From Planctomycetaceae bacterium UBA6894 (GTDB taxonomy: Bacteria > Planctomycetota > Planctomycetia > Gemmatales > Gemmataceae), in the NCBI GenBank assembly GCA_002451275.1, contig DKBS01000112.1, forward strand, positions 1-29,025: a stretch of 29,025 bases of DNA. The letters are read 5' to 3'. Of the stretch, positions 8,183-15,471 are shown piece by piece; within the stretch, counting starts at the first letter, position 1, and each line of letters begins with the position of its first letter. The translations under genes and the position numbers were made by a program. The notes under the pieces were generated by a model. That model worked only from the letters and a program-made list of their open reading frames with translations. It ran no database searches and was not told the origin of the DNA.

Positions 8183-8327
8183 ACCCTTCCAGAGGTCCGG
8201 TTTCTCCGCCGAAAACCCGGGCTCCCCGGGGTATGCGCGGGTTTCTCCGTGCGATAAACTGGCTCAACACAGCGAATCCGCATGGCCGTACCGTCGGCCT
8301 CCGGCGTGAAAACAAGGGAGAGGCCGC

Positions 8328-9182
8328 ATGGCCGCCATCTATCTCAACGGGAAATTGGTCGACCGCCAGCACGCGGTTGTCAGCGTCTACGACCACGGTT
8401 TCCTCTATGGCGACGGCGTGTTCGAGGGTCTCCGTTTCTATGGCGGCAAGATCTTCAAGCTGCGCGAGCATCTCGACCGCCTCTACGACAGCGCCCGCCA
8501 CATCGCCCTGGCCATTCCCCAGGACATCGACTCCCTGTCTGCCGACACTGTGGCGTGCGTTGCCGCCTCCGGCATGGTCGATGGCTATGTGCGCCTGGTG
8601 GTCTCCCGCGGTGAGGGTAATTTGGGCCTGGACCCGCGCTCTTGCCCCAAGCCGACGGTCATCATCATCGCCGACGCGATCAAGCTCTATCCAGCTGAAA
8701 TGTATGAGCAGGGCATGGAGGTCATCACCGCGGCCACCATCCGCAACCACCCCGATGCTCTGGACCCGCGGGTGAAGTCGCTCAACTATCTCAACAATAT
8801 CCTCGCCAAGCTCGAGGCCAACCGCGCCGGCGTTCCCGAGGCCATCATGCTCAATCACTTGGGCCATGTGGCTGAATGCACAGCGGACAACATTTTCATC
8901 GTCAAGCAGGGCGTGCTTTCCACCCCGGCGCGGCACAGCGGTCTGCTCGATGGCATCACCCGTCGCACCGTGCTGGAGTTGGCCGAAAGGCTCAAGATCA
9001 CCGCTCGGGAGGAAACCCTCACCCGGCACGACCTGTTCACCGCCGACGAGATGTTCCTCACCGGTAGCGGCGCTGAAATTGTCCCGGTCACCAGGGTGGA
9101 CGCCAGGCCCATTGGTCAGGGGACGCCCGGGACGGTGACCGGCCGCTTGCGCGAGGCGTACCACAAGCTGGTCCGTTCCTGA
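8328..9182 (+). CDS. ilvE: Branched-chain amino acid aminotransferase (fold-type IV PLP)
   Basis: A 284-residue PLP enzyme of the aminotransferase class IV fold. It would transfer the amino group between glutamate and the 2-oxo acids of leucine, isoleucine and valine. The N-terminus has VYDHGFLYGDGVFEGLR (~20-36), typical of the family. The PLP-binding lysine should be Lys150 in RVKSLNYLNNILAK. Glu183 lies in AECTADNIF, and the phosphate-binding loop is seen at ~244-252 (LTGSGAEIV). The main alternatives in this fold are D-amino-acid aminotransferase and aminodeoxychorismate lyase. The SLNYLNN and TGSGAE motifs favour IlvE. GGGAGAGG lies a few bases before the ATG. The universal stress protein gene begins 25 bp after the stop. 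Confidence 0.9.
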   Translation: MAAIYLNGKLVDRQHAVVSVYDHGFLYGDGVFEGLRFYGGKIFKLREHLDRLYDSARHIALAIPQDIDSLSADTVACVAASGMVDGYVRLVVSRGEGNLGLDPRSCPKPTVIIIADAIKLYPAEMYEQGMEVITAATIRNHPDALDPRVKSLNYLNNILAKLEANRAGVPEAIMLNHLGHVAECTADNIFIVKQGVLSTPARHSGLLDGITRRTVLELAERLKITAREETLTRHDLFTADEMFLTGSGAEIVPVTRVDARPIGQGTPGTVTGRLREAYHKLVRS

Positions 9183-9207
9183 TTCGGTCACTCCTGGAAA
9201 TTTCGCC

Positions 9208-9681
9208 ATGGCACATCAGATTCGAAAAATACTGGTGGCTGAGGACTTTTCCGATTCGTCGCGCCACGCGCTCGAGCATGCCGAGATGATCGCCGCCAAG
9301 TTTGGTGCGGCCATTGATCTGGTCCATGTGGTTCAGGACACTTCAGCAGTCTCCTCCCCGGCCGGGCTGGTGGTCACCCCCGGCCTTCTGGGCCGAGAGG
9401 AGGCCATGGAGGTGGAGGCCCGCGCCCAGTTGGAAAACGAGGCCGACGAGCTCCGCAGCCGCGGTCTCACCGTGAAGCCGATGGTGTTGACCGGCGATCC
9501 CCTCGATTGCGTCATCCAGGCGGCCAAAAAGGGCAAGGCCGATTTGCTCGTCGTTGGCACCCACGGCCGCACGGGCATTGCGCATTTGCTGCTGGGCAGC
9601 GTCGCGGAAAGCATCCTCCGCCACGCGCCGTGCCCGGTTCTCTGTGTCCGCCATCCCACATTCCAGCACCCGGGCAAATAG
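9208..9681 (+). CDS. Universal stress protein, UspA family
   Basis: A 157-residue single-domain Usp protein of the cytoplasm. The N-terminal strand KILVAEDFSDSSRHALEHA and the nucleotide-binding loop GTHGRTGIAHLLLGSVAE (117-134, the G-x2-G-x9-GS pattern of ATP-binding Usps) are intact, followed by APCPVLCVR. The family helps cells survive starvation and other stress by mechanisms that vary. The gene sits 25 bp after ilvE, so it is likely co-transcribed, and it ends before a hairpin at 9702. The ribosome binding site is weak (TGGA). Confidence 0.93.
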   Translation: MAHQIRKILVAEDFSDSSRHALEHAEMIAAKFGAAIDLVHVVQDTSAVSSPAGLVVTPGLLGREEAMEVEARAQLENEADELRSRGLTVKPMVLTGDPLDCVIQAAKKGKADLLVVGTHGRTGIAHLLLGSVAESILRHAPCPVLCVRHPTFQHPGK

Positions 9682-9701
9682 CCGCTGATTCGCTGGCCAT
9701 T

Positions 9702-9720
9702 CCCCGCGGATTCCGCGGGG
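9702..9720. terminator. Hairpin between convergent genes
   Basis: A perfect 8-bp stem CCCCGCGG / CCGCGGGG with an ATT loop lies between the usp stop (9681) and the stop of the convergent EamA gene (9730). There is no T-run on either side, so it is not a classic intrinsic terminator. Its position suggests a bidirectional transcript-end structure. Confidence 0.5.
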
Positions 9721-9729
9721 TGTAGGCGA

Positions 9730-10716
9730 TCAGGTGGCCTGCGCCACTGGCTTTGTCTTGGCGCGCCCCAACTCGCCCAGCAGGTTCCCTCCCAGGACCA
9801 TCGCCCCGCCTGCCACCAGGTGCCAGGTGAGTCCCTCATGCTGGTAGGCAACCGAGAACGCCGTCGCGAAGACCGGTTCCAGCAGGTAGATAAGCGCCGC
9901 GCGCCCGGCCCCCACCAGGGGTTGGTAGCGGTTCATCCAGCCGAATCCGATCAGCGTGGGAAAAACCAGAAGCAGGCCAAGATCCAGAAGCACCCCGGGC
10001 TGGCTGAGCATGCCGCCCAGCCACTGCAGGCAGTCGGCACCGTTGCCCCGCCAAACAATCAGCGCCAAAAGCGACAGTCCCGAAGCGAGGGTGTTCATGG
10101 TGAAGAAGGCCAGTGTAAGGCGGTGCGCCACCAGGCCGCCGCCCATGCGGTCCAGCACCACCACCTGGGTACCAAAAAACAGCGCGGAAAGGACGGTAAG
10201 CGCCTCGCCAGGTCCGAATTTCCAGCCCCCCTCCACCATTACCACGCCGCCAGCCATCGCGATCGCCAGCCCGCCCCACAGCCACCAGTTCTGGCGCACT
10301 CCAAGGGTTAGGAGGATCAATGGTGCGAAAAAGCTCGCAAGCGAGGTGAAGAATGCCGACATCGCCGGGCTGGTGAGGGCCAGGCCCAGAAGCTGCAGGG
10401 CCAGCCCTGACCACATGCACAGCCCCACGCAGGTGCCTGCCAGCCAGGCTCCCTTGTCCGGGGCCAGCGCCACCCGGGGCTTCGCCGCAATGAAACACAG
10501 CGAGGCCAGACCCATGCGCACCGTCATCAGCGCGAAGGATGCCTGCGATTGCAGGAGGAAGTCGTCCCCGGCCCACAGCTTGGCGGCGTCTTGCCACCGC
10601 TTCATCAGGGAAAAGGAAAGGCTCCAGACGATCACCACCCCGAGCAGGTACCACTCGGGTGCGATCCATCCGGAGCTGTTTTTCGGGGAGACTAGGGCGG
10701 GCTTGGTCGATGTCAT
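9730..10716 (-). CDS. EamA/DMT-superfamily transporter
   Basis: A 328-residue polytopic inner-membrane protein with about ten helices in two EamA repeats of five, the layout of drug/metabolite transporters (RhaT/YdcZ-like). The first helix (WYLLGVVIVWSLSFSLMKRW) and the tail of the second repeat (YLLEPVFATAFSVAYQHEGLTWHLVAGGAMVLGGNLLGE) match the family's conserved EPV motif. Substrates range from amino acids to nucleotide sugars and cannot be inferred. It lies 45 bp after the thioredoxin-like gene on the same strand, so it could be the last gene of that operon. There is no obvious Shine-Dalgarno sequence. Confidence 0.9.
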   Translation of the reverse strand: MTSTKPALVSPKNSSGWIAPEWYLLGVVIVWSLSFSLMKRWQDAAKLWAGDDFLLQSQASFALMTVRMGLASLCFIAAKPRVALAPDKGAWLAGTCVGLCMWSGLALQLLGLALTSPAMSAFFTSLASFFAPLILLTLGVRQNWWLWGGLAIAMAGGVVMVEGGWKFGPGEALTVLSALFFGTQVVVLDRMGGGLVAHRLTLAFFTMNTLASGLSLLALIVWRGNGADCLQWLGGMLSQPGVLLDLGLLLVFPTLIGFGWMNRYQPLVGAGRAALIYLLEPVFATAFSVAYQHEGLTWHLVAGGAMVLGGNLLGELGRAKTKPVAQAT

Positions 10717-10761
10717 CGGACTGGCATCGTAAAGGAAAGGCCCGCCCGGGTCGACAGGGTC

Positions 10762-11400
10762 CTAGCGCTGGACAGCCTCATGCCGCAACTGCTGGATGCC
10801 GTCCACCAGTTCCTGCAGGTGTTCGCGGGTCAGCTTGCCGCCCGCGGCCATGCGCACCTGACCAGCGGTGTCGATCACCACCACGTTGGGCACGCCGGGA
10901 GCCATGCCGAAGCACTGTTGCATGGTGCTGTCGAAATCCATCCACACCGGGCAATCGGGGCAGGCTTTGCGGAATTCGTTGCGGATGATCGATTTCACCA
11001 GGTTGGGTGCCTTGCCGATGATCGCCACCGGTACGGCTTTCACATCCGGGCTCCGGGCTCCCGCGGTTTGGCCAGGCAGGGCGGAGGGCGCCGCTTGCCG
11101 GGCCTTTTCCGGGGGAAGGTTCTTGGCGTTCGGGTGGAACGCCAGGTGGATCATCTCGCCGAGTTGTTTGTTGAATTCCGAACTTTCGCGGTCGCCGTAA
11201 ATCAGGACCAGCACATCGCCCTGGCATTCCTGGCAGCGGTGCTCCTTCTCGAACTGGTCGGTCATCACAAAGGCCGGGGCCTTCTGGGGGCGAAGCTTCA
11301 CCACCTGGGCCTGTGGCGTGGCCGCGTTGGCCGTTTGGGCGGAGGCGGCCGCTTGGGCGAACAACAAGCTGGTGAGCACACCGGTTGCCAGACTGATCAT
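10762..11400 (-). CDS. Secreted thioredoxin-fold protein
   Basis: A 212-residue predicted periplasmic protein. Residues 1-21 form a signal peptide (MISLATGVLTSLLFAQAAASA) with an AxA-type cleavage site. The rest reads as a thioredoxin or peroxiredoxin-like fold: DVLVLIYGD strand (~62-70), then VPNVVVIDTAGQVRMAAGGKLT (~170-191) with the cis-proline region and C-terminal strands. The usual active-site CxxC after the first strand is missing. Instead one CxxC lies before the strand (Cys56, Cys59) and another in the middle (Cys147-Pro-Asp-Cys150), plus Cys163. It may be a YtfJ-like or redoxin-like protein, but no exact family is claimed. The start ATG overlaps the permease stop (ATGA), and GAGGAGG lies on the coding strand near 11406-11412. 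Longer readings would enter the permease gene. Confidence 0.75.
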   Translation of the reverse strand: MISLATGVLTSLLFAQAAASAQTANAATPQAQVVKLRPQKAPAFVMTDQFEKEHRCQECQGDVLVLIYGDRESSEFNKQLGEMIHLAFHPNAKNLPPEKARQAAPSALPGQTAGARSPDVKAVPVAIIGKAPNLVKSIIRNEFRKACPDCPVWMDFDSTMQQCFGMAPGVPNVVVIDTAGQVRMAAGGKLTREHLQELVDGIQQLRHEAVQR

Positions 11401-12611
11401 CCCATGCCTCCTCTCAGGCTCGCGCGGGATTGTGCCCGCTGGAATCCAATCACTGCCAAAACCAAAAATCCCGCGCTGAAGAGCAACACCACACCCGCGT
11501 TGAGCAGGGCCGTCGCGAAACCGCCTCCCTGCCATGTGGCCGCTTCCAGGCCGGCAAGCGCCCAGGAGGTTGGCAACAGCACGCCCAGGGACCGCAGCCA
11601 GGACGGCATGAGGAACGGGGGCAGCCACAGGCCGCCCAGCATGCTCAAAGCCAAAATCACCAGGATGGCCACGCTGCGGGCCCGCGACTCATTGCCGCCG
11701 ATCGATGCCACCAGCAGCCCGGTGCTAGCCGCTAGGAGCGAAACAGACAGAGCCATGATTGCGAACCCGAGCACCGACCCGGAAATCGTCACGCCGAAGA
11801 TCAGCCAGGCGAAGGCGAAACTCACCGACAATTGGGCCAGCGCGATCAGCGTGGTGGCCAGTGCGCGACCGGCCATCAGCGTGGCGGGGAAGGCGGGGGT
11901 GGTGGTCAGGCGCCGCCAGATGCCCAGCCGCCTTTCGCGCAACAGCAGCAGGCCGCAGTCCATCCCCAAAAATAGCAAGTACTGCAGGGTCATGCCGCAG
12001 AAACTGTGGCCAAACACCGCCTGGTCGCGCTCCGTTCCCGAGGCGCAAATCCGTTGCACCCTTCCCAGGTCCTGAAACTTGTCGGCCATGGCCTGGGTAC
12101 CCGGCAATCCCATGCTCCGCAGGGTTGCCAAAAACCGGTCGGCTGTCCGCCGCGCCACCGCCTCCGCCAGGATGCCTTCGGCGAGCCGGGCCTGCATTTC
12201 GTTGCCGCTGGCATGTAGCACAATCGGTTTGACCGGCGCGCTAGGCGTTTTGGGGTCCAGTATGTCCGTGGATCCCTTGCCGAATTCCTTGGGAAGAATC
12301 AGGGCCACGGGGGCCTCGCGCGTGGCCACCTTTTGCCTGGCCTGCTCCATGTCCATCCTTTGGAGTTGCAGGACGCTCTGCTCTTCCAGGGAGGCCACCA
12401 CCGCCTGGGCCAATTCGGAATCGGATTCCACCACCAGCCCAGCCTCAAAAGCCTCGATCTCACCCTTGCTGGTGTTTCGGAAAATCAGGCCGAAGAGCGA
12501 AGCCAGGATAATGGGCACGGTGAAGCACAGAAGCACGCCGCGTCTGTCCACCCAGAACAGGCGCAGGTCCTTGCGGCAAACCTCCCAAGCCAATCGGAGT
12601 TGGTTGAACAT
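11397..12611 (-). CDS. ABC-2 type transporter permease
   Basis: A 404-residue permease of the ABC-2 superfamily with the YhhJ/YbhS-type layout. It has an N-terminal cytoplasmic helix and first membrane span (~27-44, GVLLCFTVPIILASLFGLIF), an extracytoplasmic domain (~45-220), and five further spans to the C-terminus with LRERRLGIWRRLTTTPAFPATLMAGR before the second group. Such permeases with their ATPase export drugs, lipids or polysaccharides. The substrate is unknown. Its start overlaps the ATPase stop by one base (TGATG), and its stop overlaps the start of the thioredoxin-like gene, which implies translational coupling of all three. Confidence 0.92.
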   Translation of the reverse strand: MFNQLRLAWEVCRKDLRLFWVDRRGVLLCFTVPIILASLFGLIFRNTSKGEIEAFEAGLVVESDSELAQAVVASLEEQSVLQLQRMDMEQARQKVATREAPVALILPKEFGKGSTDILDPKTPSAPVKPIVLHASGNEMQARLAEGILAEAVARRTADRFLATLRSMGLPGTQAMADKFQDLGRVQRICASGTERDQAVFGHSFCGMTLQYLLFLGMDCGLLLLRERRLGIWRRLTTTPAFPATLMAGRALATTLIALAQLSVSFAFAWLIFGVTISGSVLGFAIMALSVSLLAASTGLLVASIGGNESRARSVAILVILALSMLGGLWLPPFLMPSWLRSLGVLLPTSWALAGLEAATWQGGGFATALLNAGVVLLFSAGFLVLAVIGFQRAQSRASLRGGMG

Positions 12612-13531
12612 CAGGCGGCTTTTCCCAGGGTGGAACCTGTGGTGGTTTCTAGGGGCTCGACACGCGGTGCCGGCGCTTTGCGGTGGGCCGCCCCCTGGGC
12701 GGCCAGATTGGCGATCATGCGGGCCAGGGCGTTGGGAACCGGTTGCTGTTCTTCCGCGCCTTGGGAGCCTTCAAACCGCCTTGGCGTGAAGGGGATGCTG
12801 GCGGGTTCCGCACCGGCTGCGAAATATCCCAAGCCTCTGGGGCTCAGATGGGTGCAGACATCCTCCAGACTGCCATGCGCCATCAGCTTGCCCTGATTCA
12901 GGATGGCGATCTGGTCGCACAGCGTCGCGGCTTCCTCCAGCAAGTGGGTGGTCAGCACAATCGCCCGCCCACGCTTGCGGAGCTGCCCCAACAGGTCGTA
13001 GATCGCTTCTCGGGACGAAACATCCAGGCCCACGGTGGGTTCATCCAGCAGCAGCAGCAGCGGATCATGCAGCAGCGAGCAAGCCAGGTTGAGCCGGCGC
13101 TGCATGCCACCCGAAAACGAATTGGGTTTGCGGTCGGCCTGATTGAGCAGTTGCACGAAATCGAGCGCGTCCATCACCCGCTCACGCAGGGACCGTCCGT
13201 GCAGGCCGAACATGCGCCCGAAGAACAGCAGGTTGTCCCGTGCGGAGAGCTCCTCGTAGTATGCTAGATCTTGCGGAACATATCCTATGCGCTGCCTGTA
13301 TAGCTCCGGAGCGTCCTGATAGGAAATACCGCCTATCCGGATACTTCCTTCATCGACTGGCTTTTGGCTGCTGATGGCCGCGAGGGTCGTGCTCTTTCCC
13401 GAACCATTCGGACCTAAAAATCCAAGAATCTGGCCCGGATGAACCTGTAGGTTCAACCCGCTGACAACCCAACGGGTCCCCCATCGCAGGGAGACGCCTT
13501 CCAGGGAGAGGATCGGTGCTGGTTGGGTCAC
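12611..13531 (-). CDS. ABC transporter ATP-binding protein (ABC-2 exporter type)
   Basis: A 306-residue cytoplasmic ATPase for the permease encoded immediately downstream. It has Walker A GPNGSGKST (40-48), Q-loop Gln87 (YVPQDLAYYEELSARDNL), signature FSGGMQRRLNLA (139-150), Walker B LLLLLDEPTVGLD (158-170) and H-loop His196. This order and the YYEELSARDNL motif are typical of drug/antibiotic and ABC-2 exporters. The last ~70 residues form a Pro/Ala/Gly-rich tail that differs from family members and shows no domain. The start is GTG at 13531 with only a weak upstream GGAAA. The gene is transcribed divergently from crtN, sharing the region 13532-13800. Confidence 0.92.
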   Translation of the reverse strand: MTQPAPILSLEGVSLRWGTRWVVSGLNLQVHPGQILGFLGPNGSGKSTTLAAISSQKPVDEGSIRIGGISYQDAPELYRQRIGYVPQDLAYYEELSARDNLLFFGRMFGLHGRSLRERVMDALDFVQLLNQADRKPNSFSGGMQRRLNLACSLLHDPLLLLLDEPTVGLDVSSREAIYDLLGQLRKRGRAIVLTTHLLEEAATLCDQIAILNQGKLMAHGSLEDVCTHLSPRGLGYFAAGAEPASIPFTPRRFEGSQGAEEQQPVPNALARMIANLAAQGAAHRKAPAPRVEPLETTTGSTLGKAA

Positions 13532-13663
13532 AAGTTGTTTCCATTAAACAGGTTGCGACTTGTATCGTGGCTTCGGAGAGAGAAGCCCCATGCGCCGCTG
13601 CCACCCGGAGGGTTATGGCGGAGCGGCGAAAGCATCGGCAACCGGCTCAGGCAAATCAAGATG

Positions 13664-13702
13664 ACTTGAAGTGGACGGCGAGGCCTCCCTCCACTTACAA
13701 GT
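13664..13702. repeat. 12-bp inverted repeat with one bulged base
   Basis: ACTTGAAGTGGA (13664-13675) pairs with TCCACTT-A-CAAGT (13690-13702), with a single extra A at 13697. The 14-nt centre holds its own palindrome GAGGCCTC (13680-13687). No T-run follows. It lies ~100 bp before crtN and may be a regulatory hairpin or a compound operator. Confidence 0.6.
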
Positions 13703-13739
13703 GTTTAGCGTGGCCTCGATTAGCGTCGCATGACGGCCC

Positions 13740-13755
13740 GGCTGATGGATCAGCC
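13740..13755. promoter_or_regulatory. 16-bp palindrome, candidate operator of crtN
   Basis: GGCTGAT (13740-13746), GG, ATCAGCC (13749-13755) is a perfect 7-bp inverted repeat with a 2-nt centre. It ends 45 bp before the crtN ATG, a usual location for a repressor or activator dimer. Confidence 0.45.
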
Positions 13756-13800
13756 GCCCTGTCATCCGGCCTACCCCAGCGTCACGCCCGGAGATTCTGC

Positions 13801-15396
13801 ATGGCACGGGTTGTGATCATTGGGGCGGGGCCCGGCGGTTTGGCTTCCGCGATGCTCTTGGCCAAGGCAGGCGTGGAAGTCACCATTCTCGAGCGCCTCC
13901 CCCATGTGGGTGGCCGGACCAGCACCCAAATCGCCCACGGGCCTGCCGGCGATTACCGTTTCGATCTCGGACCCACCTTTTTCCTCTACCCCCGGGTTTT
14001 GGAAAGCATCTTCAAGGCGGTTGGGACCGACCTGCACCAGCATGTTGATCTGCGTCGCCTCGATCCCCAATACCACCTGATTTTCGGCAACGGCGGCGAG
14101 ATCCGCGCCACCTCTGACATGGACCGCATGCGCGAGCAGATCGCCGCGGTCAGCCCGCGCGATGCCGACCAGTTTGAACGATTCATGGCCGACAACCGCA
14201 AGAAAATGGGGTTGTTCCGTCCGGTGTTGGAACAGCCCTTCCAAAGCCTGGCGGATGTGGTCACCTGGCCCATGATGAAGTTGCTCCCCACCCTGCGGCC
14301 CGCCCTGTCGCTGGAGCGTGAGCTGGCCCGCTATTTCGATGATTCCCGCATCCGCCTGGCGTTCTCGTTCCAGAGCAAATATCTGGGCATGTCGCCGTTC
14401 AAGTGCCCCAGCCTGTTCTCCATTCTCAGTTTCCTCGAGTACGAGCACGGCGTCTGGCATCCGATGGGAGGCTGCGGCGCGGTCAGCGAAGCCATGGCCA
14501 ATGTCGCTCGCTCGATGGGCGTGCGCATCCTCACCGGCCGCGAGGTCACCGGCCTCGAATTCCAGGGCAAGCGGGTGAAAGCTGCCATTGCCGGCGGCGA
14601 GCGCTTCGCCTGCGACTCGATGATGGTCAACGCCGATTTCTGCCACGCCATGCGCAAACTGGTGCCTGACAACTTGCGCAAACGTTGGACCAATGACCGT
14701 ATCGATCGCAAGAAATTCTCATGCTCCACTTTCATGCTGTATCTGGGCGTCGAGGGCACCTTCCCCGAGCTGGAGCACCACACCATCTACATGAGCGGGG
14801 ATTACGAGGGTAATCTGGCGGATATCGACTCGCGCCATACCCTGTCGCGTGATCCCTCGTTCTATCTGCACAATCCCAGCAGGCTGGACCCGTCCATGGC
14901 CCCGCGCGGCCATAGCTCGCTGTACCTGCTGGTTCCCGTGTCGCACCAGCACCAGAACATCGACTGGAAGCAGGAAGCTCCCCGCTTCCGCGAAATGGCG
15001 CTCAACCAGGTTCGGAAGCTGGGCCTTCCCGACCTGCGACCCCTCATCCGCTACGAGCGGATGCTCACGCCGGATGACTGGGATGCCCAGTACACCATCC
15101 ACAAGGGGGCTGTGTTCAACCTGGCACACAACCTGGGGCAAATGCTCCACCTCCGTCCCCGCAATCGCTTCGAGGACCTCGAAGGCGTTTACCTCACCGG
15201 CGGCGGTACCCATCCAGGCAGCGGGCTGCCGGTGATCTACGAGTCCGCCCGCATCAGTTCCCGACTGATGCTGAAGGATCTGGGCCAGTCGTTTGACCAC
15301 TGCATTCCCCGCGATGAGGATGCGCCCGCATCGGGGGGGTGGTGGCCCCTGGGACGACGCGCCAAGGCGGCCAGCCAAGAAAAGGTGGCTGTTTGA
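13801..15396 (+). CDS. crtN: CrtN-like carotenoid desaturase (FAD amine-oxidase family)
   Basis: A 531-residue flavoprotein of the phytoene desaturase family. The N-terminal FAD site is GAGPGGL (8-14) with the downstream HVGGRT. The C-terminal signature is GVYLTGGGTHPGSGLPVIYESA (~462-483). Several stretches recall staphylococcal CrtN as I remember it: FDLGPTFFLYPRVLESIF, then KYLGMSPFKCPSLFSIL, then FSCSTFMLYLGV, and RDPSFYL with DPSMAPRGH. CrtN removes hydrogens stepwise from 4,4'-diapophytoene to give diaponeurosporene or diapolycopene. The start is the ATG at 13801, with CGGAGA ending about 7 nt upstream. An earlier in-frame start would precede the Rossmann strand by 95 unsupported residues. 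It is the first gene of the operon. CrtI, acting on a C40 substrate, remains the main alternative. Confidence 0.87.
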   Translation: MARVVIIGAGPGGLASAMLLAKAGVEVTILERLPHVGGRTSTQIAHGPAGDYRFDLGPTFFLYPRVLESIFKAVGTDLHQHVDLRRLDPQYHLIFGNGGEIRATSDMDRMREQIAAVSPRDADQFERFMADNRKKMGLFRPVLEQPFQSLADVVTWPMMKLLPTLRPALSLERELARYFDDSRIRLAFSFQSKYLGMSPFKCPSLFSILSFLEYEHGVWHPMGGCGAVSEAMANVARSMGVRILTGREVTGLEFQGKRVKAAIAGGERFACDSMMVNADFCHAMRKLVPDNLRKRWTNDRIDRKKFSCSTFMLYLGVEGTFPELEHHTIYMSGDYEGNLADIDSRHTLSRDPSFYLHNPSRLDPSMAPRGHSSLYLLVPVSHQHQNIDWKQEAPRFREMALNQVRKLGLPDLRPLIRYERMLTPDDWDAQYTIHKGAVFNLAHNLGQMLHLRPRNRFEDLEGVYLTGGGTHPGSGLPVIYESARISSRLMLKDLGQSFDHCIPRDEDAPASGGWWPLGRRAKAASQEKVAV

Positions 15397-15471
15397 CTTG
15401 CGCCGGCTAAACAAAACGAATCAGATAGCGATAACCCATTTGGGCCGGCCGCGGGCCACGGAGAAGATTGC

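Larger units (their letters stand above)
13532..13800. promoter_or_regulatory. Divergent control region between ABC exporter and carotenoid operons
   Basis: A 269-bp noncoding region from which transcription must leave in both directions. It contains several inverted repeats: ACAAGT/ACTTGT (13530-13535, 13558-13563), GGCTTC/GAAGCC (13569-13574, 13582-13587), the long hairpin 13664-13702 and the palindrome 13740-13755. No strong -35/-10 pair was found. A shared regulator is possible but unproven. Confidence 0.5.

Noticed and set aside
8213..8244. Hairpin AAACCCG/CGGGTTT between lolD and ilvE, considered as a terminator
   Set aside because: The arms are separated by 18 nt with a competing CCCCGGGG palindrome inside, and no T-run follows, so it is too weak to call.
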